The notes under the pieces are model-generated. The model ran no database searches and was not told the DNA's origin. It saw only the letters and a list, made by a program, of their open reading frames with translations. 64,000 bases of DNA from Novosphingobium sp. JCM 18896 (GTDB lineage Bacteria; Pseudomonadota; Alphaproteobacteria; Sphingomonadales; Sphingomonadaceae). Shown here in pieces: positions 54,101-62,243 of this stretch. Each line of letters begins with the position of its first letter. Positions within the stretch are counted from its first letter, which is position 1. The stretch lies in the NCBI RefSeq assembly GCF_025938095.1, contig NZ_JAPCZF010000004.1, positions 248,001-312,000 of the forward strand, read 5' to 3'. The translations under genes were made by a program, and so were the position numbers.

Positions 54101-54193
54101 CGAGGGCATCTGCGCTATGCCGCCTGAGCTCCCGAGCAGCGAGACCGACGAAAGCGCGAGCGGGCCAATTCTGGTCAGGCACGACCGGATCAT
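51158..54193 (-). CDS. Beta-propeller sensor histidine kinase (HisKA_3)
   Basis: The 1011-residue protein has a signal segment, then about 600 residues of two-component propeller repeats (ASDGTIYIGSRRTLFRVSPQ, DREGNVWITTESGIDQFRRA). A Y_Y_Y domain follows (FRYRLEGVDDAWVDAGARRT, YRFQVIARNSDGVWN), then one membrane helix near residues 758-778. The NarL-type kinase core has the phospho-accepting His in ARELHDTLLQSVQ near residue 808, and the ATPase ends in RFADNGRGIDAQI. Propeller kinases of this type usually sense ligands in the periplasm. ATG 54193 is preferred because it starts the signal segment. Confidence 0.93.
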   Translation of the reverse strand: MIRSCLTRIGPLALSSVSLLGSSGGIAQMPSPGFEAYKHVRAAADDGAPDGLLRIAQTPDGYLWLAGDALYRFDGATFERIDWPERSGKRHASPSALMVSARGELWIGLRDTGGVAVYRNGALQDMHMPDPPRGLAAFAQMPDGTVWASSMGLDKRLQRLRGSRWESMDDALGLPSGYIMDLIMARDGGLWAALSAEDGESGALAFLPPRATRFRTVPVRLSGRPKIALDHSGALWASDANGTRMLFDARGAPARPGIAFPPVPGVVRAAISFDGSGGLWGTTAAAGMFHIADPLARPGTPGARLQRFGAANGLTSDTTYASLIDREGNVWITTESGIDQFRRAAAQQDTLVPADPEHGLAMARASDGTIYIGSRRTLFRVSPQAAARQVLTLSTDEISICPARAGGVWVVEPGQVIRVHGDRADRSPGYPGGEAKISCAEDGSSRLWLGLAGGGLLWRDTSGWHRAEGALAKLKIWDLTTTAQGDLALIVPPDIAILHGDRLERIGLAATGVGTPWAMMPGNRPGSDDLFISGSTGLVRRRGNILRHLDEKRLPWITWIRTLQQTADGTTWLFSRTGVYKVATADFDRAFDDPRAPLPYTKFDALDGLASTVQQGGFSGPQSGVGGDGRIWFLNRQGAAFFDPVHLQPNSLPPPVTIRSLASGGRTWRDPIDVVLPKGSRVIDIAYAGLSFTVPQRVHFRYRLEGVDDAWVDAGARRTASYANLSPGRYRFQVIARNSDGVWNRKGATLNFEIEPTFVQSWPFKLLCAAALLALLWFAYSMRLRSVAERIRMRMTERAEERERIARELHDTLLQSVQALTLRFQLAADDLPEGAPERASLITAIDTADKVIAEGRDRVRELRTQQDGDLEQMLCDLIARLEFGAAVSVSISSDAAARRLDPATLDEISRIASEALFNIRRHADATEVTVEIHYLPNLRIRFADNGRGIDAQIAAAGGKAGHYGLIGMAERARRLRGRLVIRRQNDRGTEVLLTIPGTIAYDRRTTRPGRS

Positions 54194-54342
54194 TCGACTG
54201 GCCTCTATCGCATCGCCGGAGGCGCTCGCCGCCCTGCCGTGCAACGCGTATCGCCAATGCCCGCGGCCGCGACAATCACCAATCGTCGCGGCGTCAGGTC
54301 CGCGCAGAGCCGAACGCACGCAGGATCGGGCGCGGGCTGGGG

Positions 54343-55098
54343 TCATTCCCCGCGCGTTGCGGCCTTTTCAATCACTGCCGCCACCGCGGCCGGCTGCGAG
54401 ATGTAGACCGCATGGCTGGCGGCGACCTCGGTCGCGATCGTCCCCGAGCGCTTGTACATCTGCCGCTGCAAGTCGGGATTGAGCGACCGATCCTGCGTGG
54501 CGATGACGGCATAGCTGGGCCTCCGCTTCCACGCCGGCGTCGTGACCTTGGCCGAGGCGGCGCGGATCGAGAGCGGCACCTGCGATCGCGACATGCGCGC
54601 CGCAACGTCCGCGGAGAGATCGGCCGCGAAGTCGGCGCGGAAGGCTGCTGGTGCGATGAACAGGAAACCGTCGGCCGTCGGCGTCACCGCGGTCGAGGCG
54701 GGCGGCATGCTCTCGCCCAGCGAGGCGAGACTTTCGCCGCTATCGGGCTGGAAGGCCGCGACATAGACCAGCGCGCTGACGTGGGCATTGTTGCCCGCCT
54801 CGGTGATGATGACCCCGCCATAGCTGTGGCCGACGAGCACAGTCGGGCCATCCTGCATGTCGAGCACGCGGTTGGTCGCCGCGATGTCTTCCTCGAGCGA
54901 GGTCTCGGGCTGCTGGACGATGGTGACGCGGTAGCCGTCGCGCTCGAGGATCTGCGCGACCGCATTCCAGCCTGAGCCGTCGGCGAAGGCGCCGTGGACG
55001 AGGACGACGTTGCGCACCGGCGGGGCGGCTTGGGCTTGCGAGACGGTAGCGGCGCCCAGGAGGGCACCGATCACTAGGCGTAGGGACAATCGGGTCAT
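54343..55098 (-). CDS. Secreted alpha/beta hydrolase (paralogue 2)
   Basis: The 251-residue protein has a signal peptide (SLRLVIGALLGAATVSQAQA) and a hydrolase core with LVHGAFADGSGWN, the nucleophile serine in GHSYGGVIITEAG and the histidine in ASHAVYISQP. It resembles the protein at 40913-41710 across the whole domain (HGAFAD, GHSYGG, ALVYVAAF), so the two arose by duplication. It follows the isochorismatase gene by 15 bases and is the last of a minus-strand hydrolase group. It precedes the sensor kinase gene by about 150 bases. The substrate is unknown. Confidence 0.9.
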   Translation of the reverse strand: MTRLSLRLVIGALLGAATVSQAQAAPPVRNVVLVHGAFADGSGWNAVAQILERDGYRVTIVQQPETSLEEDIAATNRVLDMQDGPTVLVGHSYGGVIITEAGNNAHVSALVYVAAFQPDSGESLASLGESMPPASTAVTPTADGFLFIAPAAFRADFAADLSADVAARMSRSQVPLSIRAASAKVTTPAWKRRPSYAVIATQDRSLNPDLQRQMYKRSGTIATEVAASHAVYISQPAAVAAVIEKAATRGE

Positions 55099-55113
55099 GA
55101 GCGGCGCTCCTGG

Positions 55114-55725
55114 TCAGGGGTGGATCGAGGAAAAGACGATCTCGGCGAAACCCGCCTTCGTCGTTTCGCGGTTCCAGTTGCGTTGCAGTTCGCAAACAAG
55201 CTGGATCCAGGTGATGGGTCTGGCGCCCGCCTGGACGATCCGCTCCAGCCCGGTGCGATGCGCAGTAGCTGACGTGCCGCCGACCGCATCCACGACCGGA
55301 TAGACCTCGAAGCCCTCGCGCAGGGCGTCGAGGGCCGGGAAGGTCAGGCAGACCTCTGTCCATAGTGCCACCATGATAAGCTTGCGGCGTCCGGTCGCCT
55401 TGACCGCGGCGACGAAATCCTCGTCCTCCCAGGCGTTGATAGCGGTCCGGTCGATCGCTTCGACGTCGTCGAGCACGGCGGTCAGTTGATGAATCGTGGG
55501 CGTGTTGAGGCCAGTCGCCACGTTGACGGTCGAAAGCACCACTGGCAGGCCATAGAGCTGCGCCGCCTTGGCGACCGCGACGACGTTGGCGATCAGCTCG
55601 CGGCGTTCCATCGAGACGATCGAAGCGACCTGGACCGGCTGAAAATCGATGATTACCAGCGCCGCGTTCTGCGGCGTCAGCAGGTCGTCGGCGATCGGAT
55701 CGCGGATGGCGTTCGGGGAGGTCAT
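55114..55725 (-). CDS. Isochorismatase-family hydrolase
   Basis: The 203-residue protein has the cysteine-hydrolase triad of this family: Asp27 in LVIIDFQPVQ, Lys115 in TGRRKLIMVAL and Cys126 in LWTEVCLTFPAL. Members hydrolyse isochorismate, nicotinamide, ureidoacrylate or carbamoyl compounds. It resembles the YcaC-like group, whose substrate is unknown. There is no signal peptide, so it is cytosolic, unlike its neighbours. The start MTSPNAIRD was selected over a longer frame without family similarity. It sits between the cupin and paralogue 2 hydrolase genes with gaps of 11 and 15 bases. Confidence 0.92.
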   Translation of the reverse strand: MTSPNAIRDPIADDLLTPQNAALVIIDFQPVQVASIVSMERRELIANVVAVAKAAQLYGLPVVLSTVNVATGLNTPTIHQLTAVLDDVEAIDRTAINAWEDEDFVAAVKATGRRKLIMVALWTEVCLTFPALDALREGFEVYPVVDAVGGTSATAHRTGLERIVQAGARPITWIQLVCELQRNWNRETTKAGFAEIVFSSIHP

Positions 55726-55736
55726 GGCGGAACCCT

Positions 55737-56201
55737 TCAGCGGACTTCGGTGTAGTGGGTGTCGGTCGGGCCCTGGCCCGTGATGTAGACCACCGCCGGC
55801 TCGTCGCGCGTCAGCGCGAAGTGCGGTACCGCGGCGGGCTCCGTGTAGAAGCTGCCCGGTGGCAGCAGCTTGACCTGGGCCTCTTCGGCAGCCGCGCCAT
55901 AGCCGAAGAACCATTTGCCGCTGACCACGATCGCGGTTCTGTCGTCGCGATGCGTATGGGCGGCGATCCGGGTGTGCGGCGGCACGCGGATCTCGATCGT
56001 ATAAGGGCCCGCGGCGCTCGGATCGCCATTGAGAACGGTCGTGCGGATCCCGGTGACACCGGAGGTGCCGGGGCCACCGCCGCCCTTGGTGAGCGCGGCA
56101 ATGTCAGCGGGCGACAGGCGGGCCTGCGGCGTCCCGGCGGAGGCGGGGACGCCGAACAGCGCGACCGCGAGCGCCGCGGCACAGCTAAGCCGGCCCGTCA
56201 T
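55737..56201 (-). CDS. Secreted cupin-domain protein
   Basis: The 154-residue protein has a signal peptide (MTGRLSCAAALAVALFGVPA) followed by one cupin barrel. The metal-binding pattern HTHRDDRTAIVVSGKWFFG includes both early histidines, and a later histidine occurs in EPAAVPHFAL. It could be a small dioxygenase, isomerase or binding protein; the single barrel gives no clue. Its start overlaps the stop of the upstream hydrolase gene by four bases, so it is co-translated with it. Periplasmic location is inferred. Confidence 0.88.
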   Translation of the reverse strand: MTGRLSCAAALAVALFGVPASAGTPQARLSPADIAALTKGGGGPGTSGVTGIRTTVLNGDPSAAGPYTIEIRVPPHTRIAAHTHRDDRTAIVVSGKWFFGYGAAAEEAQVKLLPPGSFYTEPAAVPHFALTRDEPAVVYITGQGPTDTHYTEVR

Positions 56202-57115
56202 TGCCCGCTCTTCAGAAAGGTCACCACCCGCGTGACCGTGCCCGCGGGGTTCTCCTCCATGATCCAGTGCCCGGAATCGGGCACGACGCCTTCGGTCACG
56301 TTCGTTGCGGCGGCGCGCATGACCGTGGCCATCATCGGGCCGAACGACTTCTCGCCGCCGAGCGCGAGGATCGGCATCTTCAGCTTGTTGCCTGCCGCGA
56401 GCCAGGCGCGATTGTCGGCGGTGTCCTGGTCGAAGGCGGCGAACTGCGCGAAGCCGGAGTGCATCGCGCCGGGGCGCGCGTAGAGCGCGGCATAGTGCTG
56501 GCGCGAGGCCTCGTCGAAACGCGCCGGATTGGCCGAGAACTCGTTCCAGAAGCGATCGAGGTAGATCCGCTCGCGTCCCGCGACGAGCCGCTCCATATCC
56601 TTGCCGCCGAAGCGGAAGTGCCAGAGCAGCGGCATCTTCAGCACTTCATCCCAGGGGCCCACACCCGGCACCGGCGCATCGATCACCACGAGGTGGCCGA
56701 TCCGGTCGGGCTGCTGCGTGGCGAGCGCGAAGGCGACCATGTTGCCGATATCGTGCGCGACGACGTCGTAACGCTCGATGCCGAGGGCGGCGAGCAGGCC
56801 TTGCATGTCGCGACCCTGGGTCATCTTGTCGAAGCCGCCGGCCGGATGCGACGAGAGCCCCATGCCTCGCAGGTCGGGAACGACGACGGTGTGATCGTCC
56901 TTCAGCGCCGCCGCGAGCGGGGACCACATGTCACCCGTTTCGCCATAGCCGTGGAGGAGCAGAACGGCAGGCCCTTTGCCGCCCACGCGAACATGGAGCG
57001 TCACGCCGTTAGCGGTGATGTCGCGTGACTGGAATTGCGCGGGGTAAGACGGAACTTCGGCGGCTATGGGTGCCGCGAGGAACAGCGCGGTTGCCCAAAG
57101 AGCGGATTTGAACAT
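56198..57115 (-). CDS. Secreted alpha/beta hydrolase with aspartate nucleophile
   Basis: The 305-residue protein has a signal peptide (MFKSALWATALFLAAPIAAE). The core shows VLLLHGYGETGDMWSP, the nucleophile aspartate in VVAHDIGNMVAF, and a final VPDSGHWIMEENP with the catalytic histidine. An Asp nucleophile favours epoxide hydrolase or dehalogenase chemistry. It heads the minus-strand run hydrolase, cupin, isochorismatase, hydrolase paralogue 2, with overlaps or gaps below 20 bases, so one transcript is likely. The 238-base region upstream should carry its promoter. Confidence 0.9.
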   Translation of the reverse strand: MFKSALWATALFLAAPIAAEVPSYPAQFQSRDITANGVTLHVRVGGKGPAVLLLHGYGETGDMWSPLAAALKDDHTVVVPDLRGMGLSSHPAGGFDKMTQGRDMQGLLAALGIERYDVVAHDIGNMVAFALATQQPDRIGHLVVIDAPVPGVGPWDEVLKMPLLWHFRFGGKDMERLVAGRERIYLDRFWNEFSANPARFDEASRQHYAALYARPGAMHSGFAQFAAFDQDTADNRAWLAAGNKLKMPILALGGEKSFGPMMATVMRAAATNVTEGVVPDSGHWIMEENPAGTVTRVVTFLKSGQ

Positions 57116-57353
57116 CGTTTCTCCTTTGGGCTGCGGGGCCCTGGTCATTGCGGTGTCCAATTTGCCCCGCAGGCCAGTCCGCTCTCAATCCCCGGTCGGG
57201 CCTCCAGGTTTACCCGAATGGGTATTTCTAGTGGGCATGTCGGTATTGGCGGCTACCGCGACTTTGGCGCCGTTCGGGCGCTCCTTTGAACTCCTTGAAG
57301 GCAACCGTCAGTCCGCTCTTGCCTTTCCGGAGACCCGGGTGTCAGGAAGCGCG

Positions 57354-57713
57354 ATGTCACCGCACACTCGCGCCATGATTGCCGCCGCAGCTTTCGCCTA
57401 TGCCACCGGCCAAACAGTCGCTGGCGTTCACGACCATGCGGCGGGCCGGGACCTGCGGATCGGAGCTGAAGCGCGTGGTGCTCACCTCCAAGGCTATGAC
57501 GGCGATCGCTCAGCCAAGTTCGGCGGTACGCTTCCCGAACTCTACGATGGCGGTGACAAGGCCTTCGTGACCCTTGAGATCGATGGCCTGAACGCGAAAG
57601 GGTATGATCGGGGTTCGTCGAGCCACTATTCGCTGACGATTACCGACCAGATCGTCCAGCTATACGACCATGGGCAGGCGGAGTGGTTCAACTACAGTAT
57701 CCAGTCCGCCTGA
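57354..57713 (+). CDS. Hypothetical protein (119 aa)
   Basis: The frame begins MSPHTRAMIAAAAFAYATGQ, has a central AHLQGYDGDRSAKFGGTLPE, and ends LTITDQIVQLYDHGQAEWFN. CAGGAAG lies before the ATG. The same frame stays open upstream, so the start is not certain. The tyrosine/aspartate-rich second half suggests a compact beta-rich domain. It is divergent from the hydrolase group and convergent with the PnuC/PnuT-type gene. No family is recognised. Fair codon use and a ribosome site support it being real. Confidence 0.6.
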   Translation: MSPHTRAMIAAAAFAYATGQTVAGVHDHAAGRDLRIGAEARGAHLQGYDGDRSAKFGGTLPELYDGGDKAFVTLEIDGLNAKGYDRGSSSHYSLTITDQIVQLYDHGQAEWFNYSIQSA

Positions 57714-57832
57714 GCGCTGGCCTGCAAGCAACTCCTGCGATTGTGGCGGCGACGATGGCGGTGCCGACTTAGCGGACTCGAGCCCGAAAGCCTTGTCGTT
57801 GAAAGCGGCTGCACGTTCAAAGACGAGGCCGC

Positions 57833-58405
57833 CTAGACAGCGGGGATCGCGGCATGTTTCGCGCGGCGCCAGCGCGTGTAACCCATTGCGGCCAGAACGA
57901 TCATCGCGGCGTAGAGGCCACCGGTCAGCCATAGTCCCTTGATCGCGAACATCCCGACATAGCAGGCATCGACAACGATCCACAGCAGCCAACTCGCGGC
58001 ATGGCGGCGCGCCGTCCAATACTGGGCGACGAGGCTGAAGCTGCTGAGCGTCGCATCCATCCACGGCAGGGCGGCGTCGGTGTAGCGACTGATGATCCAT
58101 CCAATGGCCAGGGCGCCGGCTGCGCCAATCGCGAGGCCAGCGCAGGCCTGCCCCGGCGTCAGCGTCTCGACGACGATTTCGCCGTTCTCTTCCTTGCCGC
58201 GGGCCCAGACGATCCAGCCATAGAGGATCGCAATGCCGAACAGCGCCTGCAGCACCATGTCGGAATAGAGCCGCACATCGAGGAAGATCTTGAAATAGAG
58301 CGCGCAGGCCAGGAGGTTGACCGGCCAGCACAGCACCCAGCGCCTGGCGGTGAGCCAAATCCCGAGGAAGCTGACCGCGACCGCGATGATCTCGAGCGTG
58401 GACAT
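57833..58405 (-). CDS. pnuT: PnuC/PnuT-family vitamin transporter, probably thiamine
   Basis: The 190-residue membrane protein has seven hydrophobic segments and the PnuC-family motifs: LGIWLTARRWVLCWPVNLLA near the start, and SFSLVAQYWTARRHAASWLL followed by WIVVDACYVGMF near the end. PnuC imports nicotinamide riboside; the PnuT branch imports thiamine. Its ATG shares a base with the stop of the kinase gene (TGATG), and the operon is led by a TPP riboswitch, so thiamine is the likely substrate. It is the last gene of the operon. Substrate assignment is by context. Confidence 0.85.
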   Translation of the reverse strand: MSTLEIIAVAVSFLGIWLTARRWVLCWPVNLLACALYFKIFLDVRLYSDMVLQALFGIAILYGWIVWARGKEENGEIVVETLTPGQACAGLAIGAAGALAIGWIISRYTDAALPWMDATLSSFSLVAQYWTARRHAASWLLWIVVDACYVGMFAIKGLWLTGGLYAAMIVLAAMGYTRWRRAKHAAIPAV

Positions 58406-59547
58406 CAACTCGAGGCTCCGCTTGCGAGGTCGCGTAGAAAGGTTCGGCCTTCCGGCCCCAAGAACCAGTCCGCGTGGTCGACGAGATAGTCCTGCCAGGC
58501 GACCTGCGCCTGTGCGTCGTCGCCGACGATGCCGGCGAAATAGTCGGCTTCGGACAGCGCGAATTCGATGTGGATCAGCGGCAGCAGTCGAAGAACACCG
58601 GCGACGTCATCTTCGGTCAGCGCGATGACCGAGCGGTAACCGGCGAGGATCGCCAGCGCGGTCTCGACGTCGGCGGCGCTGCCGCCGGCGAGTTCGAGCC
58701 AGGGGATCGCCGTCCGTTCGATCGCGGTCGCCAGATCGTGCAGCGCGCAGGTCGGCGCCGCCAGGCCGAAGTCGAAAATGGCGCTCGCCGTGCCGTCTTC
58801 GGACCACAGGATGTTGGACGGGTGCCAGTCGTTGTGCGTCCACAGGCGCGGTTGGCGCTCCAGCAGGTCGGCAAGCCCATCGGCGAGCGCCGCGAACAGC
58901 CGCGCCAGTTCTGCGCGCCATGGCTTGCCTGCCAGGAATTCCTCGAGCGCCGGCCGCGCGGCGACATAGGCTTCGGCTGCAGCGATCGGATCGTGCGCCG
59001 GCAGGATGGTCAGGCTCGAGACGAGTGGCCAGGCTCCGCGCTCGCCGGCCGTGAAGCCGCACGCGGCCTGGTGCAGCCGGGCCAGTGCCACGCCCGCCGC
59101 ATGCGCATGGCCGGCGGACAGGAACGGCGTCCAGCTCTGCCGGTCGCGATAGAGATCGAGGCCCGGCGCCTTGCGATGGAGTTCATAGGTCCAGTCGCCG
59201 TGGCTGACGGCGGTCACACCTTCCGCCGATGCCAGGACCTCGGGCACCGTGAGTCCCGCGGATCGCAGGTGTGCGATGAAGGCGTGCTCCTCGACCAGCG
59301 CCGCGACGCTCCGCAGTCGGCTGTGATGGCGCTTGAGTACGAAGTCGCCGCATTCGGCCGCCACCAGCGTCGCCGCCGAGAACGGGCGCGGCGAATGCCA
59401 GCACAGGCGTTCCACCCGGCCGGCTTCGGGAAATAGCGCCAGCACGGCCTCGGCCTCGTCTGCCGTGATCACGGGCCAGGTCGGCGCTTCCATCGCCATG
59501 CCCATGCCATGCACCAGGTGGCGGGCAGGGGGCGCGGCGCCGCTCAT
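58405..59547 (-). CDS. APH-fold small-molecule kinase, probable thiamine kinase
   Basis: The 380-residue protein belongs to the aminoglycoside phosphotransferase/choline kinase superfamily: the Brenner-type motif LWTHNDWHPSNILW, the metal-binding DFG-like IFDFGLAAPTCALHDLA and an N-terminal nucleotide-binding lobe with FVLKRHH. It lies two bases after the TonB receptor and is fused by overlap to pnuT, in an operon under TPP-riboswitch control. Phosphorylating imported thiamine, which traps it in the cell, is the most economical role. ThiK-type thiamine kinases have the same fold. Substrate assignment is inference. Confidence 0.85.
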   Translation of the reverse strand: MSGAAPPARHLVHGMGMAMEAPTWPVITADEAEAVLALFPEAGRVERLCWHSPRPFSAATLVAAECGDFVLKRHHSRLRSVAALVEEHAFIAHLRSAGLTVPEVLASAEGVTAVSHGDWTYELHRKAPGLDLYRDRQSWTPFLSAGHAHAAGVALARLHQAACGFTAGERGAWPLVSSLTILPAHDPIAAAEAYVAARPALEEFLAGKPWRAELARLFAALADGLADLLERQPRLWTHNDWHPSNILWSEDGTASAIFDFGLAAPTCALHDLATAIERTAIPWLELAGGSAADVETALAILAGYRSVIALTEDDVAGVLRLLPLIHIEFALSEADYFAGIVGDDAQAQVAWQDYLVDHADWFLGPEGRTFLRDLASGASS

Positions 59548-59549
59548 GG

Positions 59550-61844
59550 TCAGAAGGCGCGCGACAGTGTCGCCACGAAGGCGCGGCCACTGCCGATGTA
59601 ATAGCTGGGCGCCGAACCGGCGATCACCGTGCCGTTGCGCCCGATCGTGTCCTGCGCATTGTTGGCGATCGCATAGACGCCCGACAGCACCTTCGGATTG
59701 GTCACGTTGATCGCGTTGAGCCGCAGGTCCAGCGGCTTATCGTCGACCAGGCCGGCCAGGTGCAGGCCGATCGACAGGTCGAGCGTCGCATAGCCCTTGA
59801 TGCTCTCGTCGTTCATGAACGTGGCATACTGGCGGCCGACATATTTGAGCGCGGTGCTGCCGAACAGGCGGCCGCGATCATAGGTCGTACCGAAGCCGAA
59901 CTGGAAGCGCGGTGCCGATACGGCGCGCTTGCCTCTGGTCGGCAGGAGATCGCCCTCCACCGGCAGATCGTCGTTCAGCCGCGTGTGCAGGTATTCGCCC
60001 GAAAGATAGAGGCTCATGCCGCGGGCCGGACGCCAGTCGATCTCGCCGTCGAGCCCGTAGGACGTCTGGCTGCCGGCATTGATCGTCGAATTGACCAGGG
60101 CGCCGCCGCTGTTGACCACCGTTGCGACCTGACGGTTGCGGAAGCGGTAATGGAAGCCGGTGACCGAGTACGACAGGCTGGGGCCGATGTAGCGATAGCC
60201 GATCTCCTGCGAGACCGAATATTCGTTCTTCAGCGCCCCCGCACCCTGGCCGACGAGCACGCCGCCGTAGTAGCTGTCGTAGAGCGCGAACTCGTTGGGC
60301 GTGCGGAAGTTGGTGGTGACGTTGGCGAAGAGCTGCTGCCGGTCGTCGAGCTGATAGTGCACGGCCGCGCGGGGCAGGGCAGCGAAAGCGTCGAACTGCA
60401 CTTTCGACTGGGGCCCTGGCAGGTAGTTGCGTCCATTGCGCAGCAGGTGAACGCCCTTGAATCCCACGTCGATGCCCAGCCTGGGGGCGACGGCGATGCT
60501 GTCGGTCAGGAAGAAGCCCTTGGTCACGGTGACCGTGCGCTGGTTCTCATAGGCGAGCAGGCGGCCGTCGGCGGTGCGGATGGCCTTGTCCTGATAGCCC
60601 CAGGCATCGAGCGGACGGCCCTGCGCATCGATCGAGGTATAGGACTGGGTCACCCGGTCGGTGCCGTAGTCGAACCACAGCCCGGCGGTGATCCGGTGCG
60701 CGCCCGCTTCGTAGGTCAGCTTGGCGACTTCGCCGAAGCGGCGCTGCTGGCCGGTCCAGTTGCCCAGCACCGTCGCCACGCCGTTTACCGCGCCGGGCAG
60801 CGCGATCGGCTGGGTCAGTTCCTCGTTGCCGAGGAAGTTGCCGGTCTCGGCCAGCTGCGTGCCGTAGGGCGAATTGCCGTGGCCGAACTGGATATAGGTC
60901 GTGCTGTCGAAAGCGACCTTGTCGCTGATTTTCAGGTGCACCGGCGCCGCGACATAGAAATTGCGGAAGGGGCCGCGGTAGAGCTTCCAGTAAGCGGTAT
61001 CGCCCGGGGTGTAGCGCTGCGTGAAGTTGAAATCGCGGCCGACCGCCTGCCAATCGGCCAGGGTCGGCGCGGGATAGGTCGAGGTGATGGCGTCGTTGTA
61101 CGAAAAGGCGATCGAGGCGCGGTTGCCGTCACCCCATTCGCGCAGCAGCTTGCCGTCGACGTGCTGGCGCTTGTCGAAGCCGGCGCCGCGCCAGTTGTCG
61201 GCGCGGTTGTTCGAATAGGAAACGAAGGCCTTGAGCCCGGTCCGGCCGATCTCGCCGGTATCGAACCGCACGAAGCCGCGCCGCTCGTTGTAGGAACCCA
61301 GTGACAGGTTGACCAGGCCGCCCATCGCGGCCTTGGGATCGTCGAGCGTCAGCGACAGCAGCCCGCCCACCGCCGCGACGACGGGCGCATCCATATCGAC
61401 GGCACCCTGGGCGAGCCTGATCTGGCGCACGTTCTCGGCATCGGCGAATTGCGAGGGATAGGCATAGAAATAGCCAATGTCGTTCTGCGGCGCGCCTTCC
61501 ATCAGCACGCCGATCGCATCCTGGCCGATACCGCGCAGGGTGATCCCCGAACTGGCAGACAGACCATAGGGATCGCTCGTCGAGACATTGGCGCCCGGCA
61601 GCAGGTTGACGAGCTGGAAGGCGTTCAAAGTCGGCGCCTGCTTGGTGATGAAGTCCGCCGAGATGGCGCTGACCGCCTTGGGTTCGGTCTGATCGGGCAG
61701 GAGGCCTTGCGGATCGGGATAGCCGACAACCTGGATATTGGCGGGATCGTCGTTGTCGGCTTCATCGGCGTGTGCCGGGGGGGCGGACAGCAGGACCGGC
61801 AATGCGAGCGCGGACAGGGTAAGGCGGGTAACGGTAAAGGGCAC
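59550..61844 (-). CDS. TonB-dependent outer-membrane receptor, probable thiamine receptor
   Basis: The 764-residue protein has a signal peptide (residues 1-26) and a plug domain (KAVSAISADFITKQAPTLNA, SSGITLRGIGQDAIGVLMEG). A 22-strand type barrel ends in the typical aromatic residue (ATLSRAF). Aromatic-rich loops such as YFYAYPSQ may contact ligand. The start is a GTG 42 bases after the TPP riboswitch, so expression should fall when thiamine pyrophosphate is plentiful. TonB receptors under this switch (OMR1 type) are known from genome surveys in Bacteroidetes and proteobacteria. Thiamine or a thiamine compound is the likely cargo. Confidence 0.92.
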   Translation of the reverse strand: MPFTVTRLTLSALALPVLLSAPPAHADEADNDDPANIQVVGYPDPQGLLPDQTEPKAVSAISADFITKQAPTLNAFQLVNLLPGANVSTSDPYGLSASSGITLRGIGQDAIGVLMEGAPQNDIGYFYAYPSQFADAENVRQIRLAQGAVDMDAPVVAAVGGLLSLTLDDPKAAMGGLVNLSLGSYNERRGFVRFDTGEIGRTGLKAFVSYSNNRADNWRGAGFDKRQHVDGKLLREWGDGNRASIAFSYNDAITSTYPAPTLADWQAVGRDFNFTQRYTPGDTAYWKLYRGPFRNFYVAAPVHLKISDKVAFDSTTYIQFGHGNSPYGTQLAETGNFLGNEELTQPIALPGAVNGVATVLGNWTGQQRRFGEVAKLTYEAGAHRITAGLWFDYGTDRVTQSYTSIDAQGRPLDAWGYQDKAIRTADGRLLAYENQRTVTVTKGFFLTDSIAVAPRLGIDVGFKGVHLLRNGRNYLPGPQSKVQFDAFAALPRAAVHYQLDDRQQLFANVTTNFRTPNEFALYDSYYGGVLVGQGAGALKNEYSVSQEIGYRYIGPSLSYSVTGFHYRFRNRQVATVVNSGGALVNSTINAGSQTSYGLDGEIDWRPARGMSLYLSGEYLHTRLNDDLPVEGDLLPTRGKRAVSAPRFQFGFGTTYDRGRLFGSTALKYVGRQYATFMNDESIKGYATLDLSIGLHLAGLVDDKPLDLRLNAINVTNPKVLSGVYAIANNAQDTIGRNGTVIAGSAPSYYIGSGRAFVATLSRAF

Positions 61845-61885
61845 TGTTTGACGTCCACTCCATGGAGGGACAACGGCATGCCGCC

Positions 61886-61980
61886 AGCCCTCCCTACGCC
61901 GGTATCAGCCGGATCAGGTTCAGCGGGTCGCGGCCTGCTGGCCACATCTCAGCCGCGCATGAGCGGCTCCCCGGGGATGC
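61886..61980 (-). promoter_or_regulatory. TPP (THI-element) riboswitch
   Basis: On the minus strand the conserved THI-box strings appear in order: GGGGAGCC, GGCTGAGATG, ACCCGCTGAACCTGATC, CGGCTGATACCGGCGTAGGG. The extra P3a-like arm (GTGGCCAGCAGGCCGCG) lies between the second and third. These are the sequences that bind the pyrimidine and pyrophosphate of TPP. It lies 42 bases before the GTG of the receptor gene, so control of translation initiation is more likely than termination; no T-tract hairpin is seen. Confidence 0.95.
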
Positions 61981-62243
61981 GGCTCCCTAGGCGCGGCGAG
62001 GCGGAGTGGGAAGTGCTATTTGTCCGATGCTTTGACGGTGGGGTGCTAGCGACGGAATTGGCCAGACTATGTCGTCTTGGGTAGGCCGCGCCCGCCGATA
62101 TTGCGGACGTTGAGCGAGCCTTTGTTTTTTCTTGAAACCCGCCTTTCGTTCACGAAGCAGGCTTTTCGGATCGAGCGACGGTCCTTCGGTCTGGGGCGAG
62201 GTTCGGTCAGCGCTCGCAGCACGGTCGACAGTGCCGCAGCTTC

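Noticed and set aside
57833..58405. Annotation as a nicotinamide riboside transporter (PnuC proper)
   Set aside because: The fold cannot separate PnuC from PnuT, but the TPP riboswitch and operon partners point to thiamine. No NAD-related gene is nearby.
59760..61304. A 514-codon plus-strand frame opposite the TonB receptor gene
   Set aside because: The minus-strand receptor has signal peptide, plug, barrel and terminal aromatic residue. The opposing frame has none of these and is compositional.
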